DNA of 17,891 nucleotides from assembly GCA_913041325.1 (NCBI GenBank), contig CAJWHU010000014.1, forward strand, positions 1 to 17,891, read 5' to 3'. The position numbers and the translations under genes are program-made. Source of the DNA: an uncultured Fidelibacterota bacterium (lineage in GTDB: Bacteria > Marinisomatota > Marinisomatia > Marinisomatales > UBA1611). Below, in pieces: positions 1-6,824 of the stretch; positions within the stretch are counted from its first letter, which is position 1; every line of letters starts with the position of its first letter. The notes under the pieces were generated by a model. That model was not told the origin of the DNA. It did no database searches and was given only the letters and a program-made list of their open reading frames with translations.

Positions 1-3000
1 GTTTGAAAAAGTATAAATACCACTACCGCTCATTTTATCATTAGACCATGAACCCCTGTATGTGTTACCGTCAGCAAATTCGAATGATCCTTGGCCATTT
101 TTAAATCCATTCATCCATTCTCCATCATATTTGTCACCCATCGCAGATCTAAATAATCCTCGGCCATGCTTTTTCCCTCGTTGCCAATCACCTGTATAAT
201 TATCACCCCTTGAATTTGAATATTGCCCAGAACCATGAAAAAGATCATTCATAAAATCGCCCGTGTAAGTTATGCCATCAACAATATAGGTAGCTGTACC
301 TCTACCATCTTTTATATCCTCTTTCCATAATCCATCGTAAGTATCCCCATTAGCATATACAACCTTACCCCGGCCATTTTTTTGATTATTTTTCCACTCT
401 CCAACATATTCATCTCCATTAATATATTTATAAACTCCCGATCCATTTATACGATCTTCAACCCAATTACCATCGTATATACTGCCGTCTAGGTTTTTCA
501 AAATACCTTTGCCCTCCCTAACACCAGCTTTCCAATCTCCCTCATAAATGTCCCCATTCAGATAACTATATTTGCCTTTGCCTGTCATCTGGTTATCTAC
601 CCATGAGCCATCATAAATTTCCCCGTTTGCATATTGAAATTCTCCAACACCTTGCTTCATCCCCATAGACCAAGCGCCCTTATATCTGTCACCATTGTTA
701 TAAACCATTTCACCCATGCCATCCATGTAATCACCAACCCAGTTTCCTTTATAACTATCACCGTTTTTATATTCAATTTGCCCCATTCCGTGCCTCAAAT
801 CGTCCTTCCAATCTCCTTCATAATGCTCGCCATCATAAGTAGTGAAAATTCCTTTGCCATGCCTCAGATCCATTTTCCAAAACCCCTCATAGGTATCACC
901 ATTTGTGTATTTAAATGATCCTTTTCCATTAAACTTATTATTTTTCCACTCCCCAACATATCTGGTTCCTCCAAAAAAAAGGTTATCTGCTGACAAATTT
1001 TCAGATTTTTTTTGCCCTGCAAAAGAGTACGTACCTTCGCCGTCTCTTTTCCCATTTTTCCAGGTACCTGTGTATCTATGCCCGATAATATCTGTGTATG
1101 TGCCTTGCCCGCTTTTTTGATTGTTCTCCCATTCACCCACATATTTATTACCCTCTTTATCCGTAAAAGTCCCCTGCCCTTCTCTTAAATTATTTTTCCA
1201 CTCACCTGCATATTTATCCATTTCACTTGTTATCATAGTACCTTTACCGTTTTTTTCACCACTAATCCATTCTCCGTCATATTGGTCCCCATTTGAATAT
1301 GAAAACTTCCCGCTGCCTTGGATGATGTCATTTACCCAATCCCCATCATAAGTATTGCCATTACTGTAAAGCATCTTACCTTCACCGTGCTTTTGATTAT
1401 TTTCCCATTCTCCCGAATATATATCTCCGTTTGAACTAGTATACTCTCCAGTACCACTTTTTAGCCCATTTTGCCATTGGCCATTGTAGCTATCTCCAGA
1501 TATATATTTCATTGAACCACTTCCATATCTTTGGTTACCTTGCCACTCACCCTCATAAATATCGCCATTAGAATAGGTCTGAATTCCATTACCGTTTCGA
1601 TTATCTGCTATCCAATCTCCTGTATATTTCTCATTCTCACTATTAGTAAAAATTCCTCTACCTTGTTTTGAACCATTGAGCCAATTACCAACGTATTTAT
1701 CGCCTGATTCCCATAGAAAAGTTCCTCTTCCATTAAATTTATTTTCTTTCCAACTTCCTTGGTACTTATCACCATTACTGTAGCTGTACGTACCTTCACC
1801 ATTAAAACTATTATCGCTCCAACCCCCAAAATATGTGTTCCCATCCAGATCCGAAAACGTGCCTTCTCCCTCCATTTTCCCATCAACCCAAGACCCATTG
1901 TATTTTTTTCCATCACTCTGTGTTAATATTCCTGCACCTTGAATTACATTGTTCAAAAATTCACCCTCGTATATATCACCGTTTGAGTAAGTTAGATTGC
2001 CTATGCCATTTTTTTTATCTTCCAGCCAACTTCCTCTATAGGTATTGCCATTTGCATAAAAATATGACCCAAAATTATTCTTCGTTCCAACAGACCAGTT
2101 ACCCTGGTATATATCTCCGTTCAAGTAGCGAAATGTTCCCTCCCCATTTCTTTCCCCTTTTATAAAGTATCCCTCATATAATTCGCCATTATTATATCTA
2201 TAAACTCCATATCCGGTACGAGAATCATTTACCCACTCGCCGTCGTACTTATTACCATTTGAAAATATGTATATACCCCTTCCGTGCATTGTCCCATCTA
2301 GCCAATCACCTATATAGGTTTCTCCCAAAGATGATCGAAAAGTACCGAAGCCATGCAATCGTCCATCTCTAAATGTTCCTTCGTAATAATTACCATTTGC
2401 TGATGAATAGATTCCTTTACCCTCAATCTTATCATTTTTCCATTCGCCATGGTACTCGTTCCCATTTTGGAAAGTATATGACCCTGATCCTTGCATTTTT
2501 CCTGCTACGAATTCACCCTCATAAATATCCCCATTGGTATACTCATATTTTCCGTAACCAGTCATGACGCCATTTTCCCATTCTCCATCATAATTACTAC
2601 CAGATGAATAACTAAACTTACCCTGACCATGTCGCATGTCATTTTTCCATTCACCTTCGTAAATATTACCATTAGGATATTTGAAAGTACCCTCTCCATT
2701 TTTTACACCATCCCAAAATTCACCATCATACGTATTGCCATTTTTAAAAGTATATACACCTTGCCCAGTGCGTTTACCATTTTTGTAATCACCAACATAT
2801 TTCTCGCCATCAGGGTAAAGAAAGGTTCCTAAGCCATCTCTTTTACCCCCTTTAAATTCGCCAGTATATACATTGCCATTTTTGAACTTATAAGTTCCTG
2901 TACCGTGGCTTTTATCATTTTTCCACTCACCTTCATAAATATTTCCATTTTTAAACTTGAATGTACCCTTGCCCTCCATATTGCCATTCTGAAACTCGCC

Positions 3001-3561
3001 TTCATACTCATCTCCATTGGTATAAGTAAAGACGCCTCGCCCGTGCTTTCTTCCGTCTAGAAAACCTCCTTTGTAAATGTTGCCGCTTGCAAATGTATAT
3101 GTACCCTGTCCATTCCTCTTGTCATTCTGGTAATCACCTTCATAAGTATTGCCCTCACCATCAGTAGAAATACCCTTCCCATGTTTTCTACCATTTTTCC
3201 AGTCTCCTGTATATTTTTTACCGAATGCATAAAAATATGTACCTGATCCGTGACGCTGATCATTTTTCCACTCACCAATGTATGTGTTGCCGAAAGGATA
3301 ATAGTAGGTGCCTTGCCCATTCTTTTTCCCATCTATCCACTCCCCTTCATATTTCTCACCACCAATAATGTGGAGGGTTCCCCAACCGTTGAATAAATCG
3401 TTTTTAAACTGACCTACATAAGTATGACTATCATTTTGATATACTAAAGTCCCTTCCCCATCTTTCTTATTATTCCTCCAATTTCCCTCATACATATCTC
3501 CATTTACATAATAGTAAATTCCCTCGCCATGCCTATTACCATCCAAAAGCTCGCCCTTGTA
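1..3561 (-). repeat. Tandem array of 51 MORN units, period 69 nt
   Basis: Inside the MORN gene, 69-nt units follow one another in frame from residue 32 to the window edge. Residue bookkeeping closes exactly: 31 leader residues, plus 50 units of 23, plus 17 extra residues, plus 20 partial residues, gives 1218. The most constant positions are Y1, G3, W/F5, G12, G14 and the N-G/D-G turn near 20-21. Neighbouring units differ at many codons and no two adjacent units are near-identical by eye. The array therefore looks old and selectively maintained rather than recently amplified. Confidence 0.93.
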
Positions 3562-3654
3562 GTTGTGACCATAATGAATAATTTCATCTCTATCATCTGG
3601 TTGAGAAATACCAATAGATAAAAGTTGAAGACCTATTACGTAAATGAGTTTCAT
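1..3654 (-). CDS. Giant exported MORN-repeat protein, C-terminus beyond the left edge
   Basis: The frame is open from the ATG at 3654 to the window edge: 1218 codons read one by one with no stop. Residues 1-17 (MKLIYVIGLQLLSIGIS) look like a signal peptide with cleavage before QPDD. There is no lipobox cysteine. From residue 32 to the edge the protein is MORN repeats only (consensus Y-E-G-E-W-K-N-G-K-x-x-G-x-G-x-Y-x-Y-x-N-G-D-x): 50 complete units plus 20 residues of a 51st. Units are 23 residues long except units 2 and 47 (24) and unit 37 (38). MORN repeats form beta-hairpins that stack into an extended sheet and bind lipids or proteins in eukaryotes; function in exported bacterial versions is unknown. 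No enzymatic domain is visible, though one could follow beyond the edge. The upstream leader is A/T-rich without a Shine-Dalgarno sequence. The gene is separated from glmS by 823 nt and is probably an independent unit. A structural surface or periplasmic role is inference. Confidence 0.93.
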   Translation of the reverse strand, partial: MKLIYVIGLQLLSIGISQPDDRDEIIHYGHNYKGELLDGNRHGEGIYYYVNGDMYEGNWRNNKKDGEGTLVYQNDSHTYVGQFKNDLFNGWGTLHIIGGEKYEGEWIDGKKNGQGTYYYPFGNTYIGEWKNDQRHGSGTYFYAFGKKYTGDWKNGRKHGKGISTDGEGNTYEGDYQNDKRNGQGTYTFASGNIYKGGFLDGRKHGRGVFTYTNGDEYEGEFQNGNMEGKGTFKFKNGNIYEGEWKNDKSHGTGTYKFKNGNVYTGEFKGGKRDGLGTFLYPDGEKYVGDYKNGKRTGQGVYTFKNGNTYDGEFWDGVKNGEGTFKYPNGNIYEGEWKNDMRHGQGKFSYSSGSNYDGEWENGVMTGYGKYEYTNGDIYEGEFVAGKMQGSGSYTFQNGNEYHGEWKNDKIEGKGIYSSANGNYYEGTFRDGRLHGFGTFRSSLGETYIGDWLDGTMHGRGIYIFSNGNKYDGEWVNDSRTGYGVYRYNNGELYEGYFIKGERNGEGTFRYLNGDIYQGNWSVGTKNNFGSYFYANGNTYRGSWLEDKKNGIGNLTYSNGDIYEGEFLNNVIQGAGILTQSDGKKYNGSWVDGKMEGEGTFSDLDGNTYFGGWSDNSFNGEGTYSYSNGDKYQGSWKENKFNGRGTFLWESGDKYVGNWLNGSKQGRGIFTNSENEKYTGDWIADNRNGNGIQTYSNGDIYEGEWQGNQRYGSGSMKYISGDSYNGQWQNGLKSGTGEYTSSNGDIYSGEWENNQKHGEGKMLYSNGNTYDGDWVNDIIQGSGKFSYSNGDQYDGEWISGEKNGKGTMITSEMDKYAGEWKNNLREGQGTFTDKEGNKYVGEWENNQKSGQGTYTDIIGHRYTGTWKNGKRDGEGTYSFAGQKKSENLSADNLFFGGTRYVGEWKNNKFNGKGSFKYTNGDTYEGFWKMDLRHGKGIFTTYDGEHYEGDWKDDLRHGMGQIEYKNGDSYKGNWVGDYMDGMGEMVYNNGDRYKGAWSMGMKQGVGEFQYANGEIYDGSWVDNQMTGKGKYSYLNGDIYEGDWKAGVREGKGILKNLDGSIYDGNWVEDRINGSGVYKYINGDEYVGEWKNNQKNGRGKVVYANGDTYDGLWKEDIKDGRGTATYIVDGITYTGDFMNDLFHGSGQYSNSRGDNYTGDWQRGKKHGRGLFRSAMGDKYDGEWMNGFKNGQGSFEFADGNTYRGSWSNDKMSGSGIYTFSN
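964..1017 (-). other. 15-residue insertion interrupting MORN unit 37
   Basis: Unit 37 (residues 861-898) is 38 residues long. The usual N-G-D turn is replaced by a longer segment, roughly residues 880-897 (GQKKSENLSADNLFFGGT), after which the 23-residue register resumes in the same frame. It is rich in Lys, Ser, Asn and Asp with a short hydrophobic LFF. I infer a surface loop or hinge in the beta-sheet. A multiple of three was inserted, so this is not a frameshift. Confidence 0.8.
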
Positions 3655-3723
3655 ATTCTTAATAATTTACAAAATTTTAAAACAAAAATCTGAACATCAC
3701 TAAGCAAAGATCTTTAAGTAAGC

Positions 3724-3763
3724 GATCTCCCAATCGTTTTTTAAAAATAAATGATCTCTCAAT
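3724..3763. repeat. Pair of 11-nt direct repeats upstream of the MORN gene
   Basis: GATCTCCCAAT at 3724-3734 and GATCTCTCAAT at 3753-3763 match at 10 of 11 positions and start 29 nt apart. They lie 70-109 nt upstream of the MORN ATG. A 29-nt spacing is close to three helical turns, so an operator is possible, but chance similarity in AT-rich DNA cannot be excluded. Confidence 0.25.
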
Positions 3764-3818
3764 GAAATAGGCTCGAAAATTTGTTATCAATGAAATCATC
3801 CAAGGTCATTGTGCGTTC

Positions 3819-3848
3819 AAAAAACATATAGGATGCAACATTCTATAT
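3819..3848 (-). terminator. Weak candidate rho-independent terminator
   Basis: Read on the minus strand, ATATAG (3848-3843) and CTATAT (3831-3826) form a perfect 6-bp inverted repeat around an 11-nt loop. One base later comes a run of six T (3824-3819). It lies downstream of the 43-codon ORF and upstream of the MORN gene, where a terminator would be expected. The stem is almost all A-T pairs, so it would be weak. Confidence 0.25.
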
Positions 3849-4135
3849 CCACTACTTTATTCTATTTAAACCGATAACAAACATGAATTTTATAGTTTCC
3901 GTTTCATCAAAGAATTAATTGAAGGGCAAATTAGCTTAACTGATTAGATTATGGGGTCTCAAAACAAATAATAGGTTTTCTTAATTTTATCATTATTTTA
4001 TAGAATATGGATTCAGAGTTGATAGAAGAATAGGTACTGAGGTCGCAAAATTGAAAAAATAAAGAAAAGGGTGAAATTTTCATCTAAATCAACAATCGAT
4101 AGAATTCAGATTTTAAAGGCTAAGATGAAAAAATA

Positions 4136-4267
4136 TTAGTGCTTTCTCTCATTTTTTTCATTCTTAAAAAAACCAAAATAAAGAACTCTTAAAAAAATAA
4201 ACACCAGAGTAGAAATAATCATTCCAACTACAATTTCAATTCCATAATTAATAAAAATATATTCCAT
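4136..4267 (-). CDS. Small single-span membrane protein, 43 aa, unrecognised
   Basis: ATG at 4267, TAA at 4136-4138. The peptide begins MEYIFINYGIEIVVGMII. A continuous hydrophobic segment spans about residues 8-34 (IVVGMIISTLVFIFL), followed by a hydrophilic, Lys/Arg/Asn/Glu-rich tail of about nine residues ending in Arg-Lys-His. By the positive-inside rule the C-terminal tail should be cytoplasmic. The ORF sits alone in the gap between glmS and the MORN gene, on their strand. The bases just before the ATG (CTGAAG) are at best a weak ribosome site. I do not recognise the family. A short hydrophobic ORF can arise by chance in T-rich DNA, so this is moderate evidence only. The clear hydrophobic-core and charged-tail layout is what favours a real small protein. 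Confidence 0.45.
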   Translation of the reverse strand: MEYIFINYGIEIVVGMIISTLVFIFLRVLYFGFFKNEKNERKH

Positions 4268-4477
4268 CTTCAGTTGTTAAAATATTTTCCCCAATAAGGG
4301 ATATGAGTAATAGAAACTGAAATCATCAATAGAAGAGTTGATCATCCATCTCTGGTTATAACAATATCAAAAAAGTGATGGTATAAGAGTTAAAGTCATA
4401 ACAATAGGACATACGAGACTAATAGTTGGGAATATTTTTTTCATTCAACAAAAATTATTTATGTCATAATATGAAAT

Positions 4478-6319
4478 TCATTCCACGGTAACGGATTTAG
4501 CAAGATTCCTAGGTTGGTCAATCTCACAGCCCTTTAAAACAGCAATTTCATATGCAAGAAGTTGTAAAATTACTGAACTGGTTATTGGAAAAATAAATGG
4601 GTGTGTTTGTGGTACTTTTATGATATAGTCAGATAAAGACTCAATTTGTTTATGAGGTTTATCAGTTAAAGTTATTACTCTTCCTTTTCTAGCTTTTACC
4701 TCTTGGATGTTTGCTAAAATTTTTGTGAATGTTCCATCATGAGGGGCTATAAATATTACGGGCATATTCTTGTCAATTAGAGCAATGGGGCCATGCTTCA
4801 TTTCAGCAGCAGGGTAACCCTCTGCGTGGATGTATGAAATCTCCTTAAGCTTCAGTGCACCTTCAAGAGCGACCGGAAAATTTATTCCTCTTCCCAGATA
4901 AAGCGCATTCTGTACATTATGATTATCAGCTGCAACTAATTTCACTTTTTCATAATTATCAAGCACTTCCTGCACATTGTCATCCACCCTGTATAGAGCC
5001 GCTAATAGATTTTGTCCTAAAAATCGGTCTACTCCTGTTCGTCGACCCAGCTTTAGTGCTAACATCAATAAAACAATAACCTGAGCAGTAAAAGCCTTGG
5101 TTGAAGCCACTCCAATTTCGGATCCTGCGTGGGTATATATCCCAGCATCAGTCTCACGTGCTATTGAACTTCCTACCACATTGCATATGCCTATAGTCAG
5201 AGCACCGAGTTGTTTTGCTTTTTTTACAGCACCCAAAGTGTCAATTGTCTCACCTGACTGGCTTATTGCAATTATAACAGTATTTACATCTATAATTGAG
5301 TCCTTATATCTAAACTCTGAGGCATACTCTACATGAACTGGTTTTTTTGCATAGCTTTCAATTAAATATTTACCAATAAGACCAGCATGCCAAGAGGTTC
5401 CACATGCGGTTATGTAAATTCTACTTGCAGAGATTAAATTAGGCATATAATCCGTAATACCGCCTAACTGCGTGGTACCATCGTCAAGGTTTAAACGTCC
5501 TCTCATTGTATTTGTAATTGATTGAGTTTGGTCAAATATTTCTTTAAGCATGTAATGGGGGAATTGACCTTTCTCAATTTCATCAATACTCATATCTATT
5601 TCGGTCACAGTCTTGGTTAGAATTTTACTAGAATCTATATCGGTAATCTGATGATTATTCCTAGTGATACATGCCATTTCACCATCATCAAGATATATTA
5701 CATTTCTAGTGTGCTCGATTATAGGTGAAGCATCACTAGCTATGAAGTATTCTTTGTCACCAATACCGATCACAAGAGGGCTACCTAATTTTGCTATAAT
5801 AATTTTATCAGGCTCATCCAAACAAATAGTGGCTATGCCATAAGCTCCAACTACCTCACCTAGCGCCGCTCTCACCGCATCTTGAAAACTAATACCATCC
5901 TCTTGATAGTATATCATAGAAATCAAGTTAACCAATACTTCAGTATCCGTTTGGCTTGTCATAGATATTCCTTTACTGATCAAGACTTCTCTAATTGTTT
6001 CGTGATTTTCAATTATCCCATTATGAACTAATGCAATTTTACCAGTTTTGTCCAATTGCGGATGTGCATTAATATCATTTGGCTCTCCATGTGTAGCCCA
6101 CCGAGTATGTGCGATACCAGTGGTCCCTTTGTAAGGTGTATCTTCAATTAGAGACTTAAGATCAGAAACTTTACCGGCCCTCTTCAAGCATACTAACTTG
6201 TCGTTGTCAAAAAGCGCAACTCCTGAGGAGTCATACCCTCTGTATTCTAGCCTCTTTAGCCCTTTTATTAGGATAGGGATAGAATCTTTATTACCTATGT
6301 ATCCAGTTATTCCGCACAT
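4478..6319 (-). CDS. glmS: Glutamine-fructose-6-phosphate aminotransferase (isomerizing)
   Basis: Makes glucosamine-6-phosphate and glutamate from fructose-6-phosphate and glutamine, the first committed step to UDP-GlcNAc for peptidoglycan and lipopolysaccharide. The protein has 613 residues (E. coli 609). Cys2 is the N-terminal nucleophile of the class II amidotransferase domain (about 2-240), with HTRWATHG at 71-78 and HNG at 99-101. Two SIS domains follow (about 290-430 and 460-600), with SQSGET at 353-358 and the second sugar site at 486-500. Glu493, His509 and Lys608 correspond, with a constant offset of five, to E. coli Glu488, His504 and Lys603, so catalytic residues are intact. It starts 15 nt after the GNAT gene and is the last gene of the run. 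No glmS ribozyme-like leader can fit in that 15-nt gap. Confidence 0.98.
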   Translation of the reverse strand: MCGITGYIGNKDSIPILIKGLKRLEYRGYDSSGVALFDNDKLVCLKRAGKVSDLKSLIEDTPYKGTTGIAHTRWATHGEPNDINAHPQLDKTGKIALVHNGIIENHETIREVLISKGISMTSQTDTEVLVNLISMIYYQEDGISFQDAVRAALGEVVGAYGIATICLDEPDKIIIAKLGSPLVIGIGDKEYFIASDASPIIEHTRNVIYLDDGEMACITRNNHQITDIDSSKILTKTVTEIDMSIDEIEKGQFPHYMLKEIFDQTQSITNTMRGRLNLDDGTTQLGGITDYMPNLISASRIYITACGTSWHAGLIGKYLIESYAKKPVHVEYASEFRYKDSIIDVNTVIIAISQSGETIDTLGAVKKAKQLGALTIGICNVVGSSIARETDAGIYTHAGSEIGVASTKAFTAQVIVLLMLALKLGRRTGVDRFLGQNLLAALYRVDDNVQEVLDNYEKVKLVAADNHNVQNALYLGRGINFPVALEGALKLKEISYIHAEGYPAAEMKHGPIALIDKNMPVIFIAPHDGTFTKILANIQEVKARKGRVITLTDKPHKQIESLSDYIIKVPQTHPFIFPITSSVILQLLAYEIAVLKGCEIDQPRNLAKSVTVE

Positions 6320-6334
6320 GATATATTTTTAAAA

Positions 6335-6817
6335 TTAGACATTGAAAAAAATGCTATATACCCTCTCATTGACATCCTTATAGTAATGATCGCTTAAAGT
6401 GGTCTCATGTTTAAAACCAACTTTTTCATAAAATTTATGTGCCAGTTTGTTTTCTTCATGAGTTAAAAGATACAGCTTACGTATTTTTTCTCCGAGACTT
6501 TTATAATACGAATCTGCGTCATCAATCATAGCCTCCACTAATCTGTTGCCAACACCTTTTCCTCTTGAACCTGAGAGTATACAAATTCTGTCAAGCTCAA
6601 AAAGACCATGTTTGGGCAGTCCATGTAGTATCCATGTTACTAGGCCAATTATTTTTTTGTTTTCAATTGCTAATATGTATTGATGTTCTTTTTTTATCTC
6701 TGTAAGAAATGAATTGGTGGCCTCTTTCAAATCTTCCATATTATAAAAATCAAGTAGCACTTCACCAATGGCAATTTCGTCTTTGATATTTGCTTTCCTA
6801 ATTGTTATTTGTTTCAT
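6335..6817 (-). CDS. GNAT-family N-acetyltransferase, substrate unknown
   Basis: A 160-residue acyl-CoA N-acyltransferase fold. The beta4 strand and acetyl-CoA pyrophosphate loop are clear: FELDRICIL at 73-81, then R85-G86-K87-G88-V89-G90, then helix NRLVEAM. Motif B is also seen, N123-K124-L125-A126 leading to FYEKVGF at 129-135. The 17-codon longer frame starting at 6868 would lie inside the end of guaA. The ATG at 6817 begins 7 nt after the guaA stop and its protein starts directly with the first GNAT strand (KQITIRKAN), so I prefer it. It sits between guaA and glmS. It is not GlmN/GNA1-like enough to call glucosamine-phosphate acetyltransferase, and proximity to glmS alone does not establish the substrate. 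Confidence 0.85.
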   Translation of the reverse strand: MKQITIRKANIKDEIAIGEVLLDFYNMEDLKEATNSFLTEIKKEHQYILAIENKKIIGLVTWILHGLPKHGLFELDRICILSGSRGKGVGNRLVEAMIDDADSYYKSLGEKIRKLYLLTHEENKLAHKFYEKVGFKHETTLSDHYYKDVNERVYSIFFNV

Positions 6818-6824
6818 AAGAGCT

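Larger units (their letters stand above)
3655..4477. other. 823-nt low-GC gap between glmS and the MORN gene
   Basis: This is the only stretch over 300 nt without a large gene. It contains one plausible small membrane-protein ORF (4136-4267), a weak hairpin followed by a T-run on the minus strand (3819-3848), and two copies of an 11-nt direct repeat (3724-3734 and 3753-3763) upstream of the MORN start. I see no tRNA, rRNA, CRISPR or riboswitch signature. No strong hairpin-plus-T-run lies directly after the glmS stop (4478). A promoter for the MORN gene presumably lies here, but I could not find a convincing FCB-type promoter (TTTG with TAnnTTTG). Confidence 0.7.

Noticed and set aside
634..3332. 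Several 60-110 codon ORFs on the plus strand and in other minus frames within the MORN gene (for example 634-918, 1833-2165, 1608-1916, 3057-3332)
   Set aside because: They are shadows of the repetitive MORN frame. The frame of the ATG at 3654 was read codon by codon to position 1 without a stop, so no frameshift or second gene is needed.
1..3561. A 69-nt periodic array resembling a CRISPR or non-coding satellite
   Set aside because: The period is an exact multiple of three, there are no constant repeat/variable spacer blocks, and the translation is a regular protein repeat.
3721..3742. Hairpin AGCGAT/ATCGTT followed by T-run on the plus strand
   Set aside because: It would terminate a plus-strand transcript, but no plus-strand gene exists upstream; the stem includes a G-U pair.
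3949..4083. 44-codon minus-strand ORF
   Set aside because: No hydrophobic pattern, domain or start signal; its residue mix looks like translated AT-rich spacer.
4358..4444. 28-codon minus-strand ORF (MKKIFPTISLVCPIV...) just after glmS
   Set aside because: It resembles a signal peptide but stops at 28 residues with nothing following. It is too short to support without conservation.
3655..4477. tRNA or other structured RNA in the large gap
   Set aside because: I found no cloverleaf arms, TTCGA-like T-loop or long GC-containing stems; the region is uniformly AT-rich.
6320..6334. glmS ribozyme or a leader riboswitch upstream of glmS, and a guanine riboswitch before guaA
   Set aside because: The intergenic spaces are 15 nt and an 8-nt overlap, too small for any such element.
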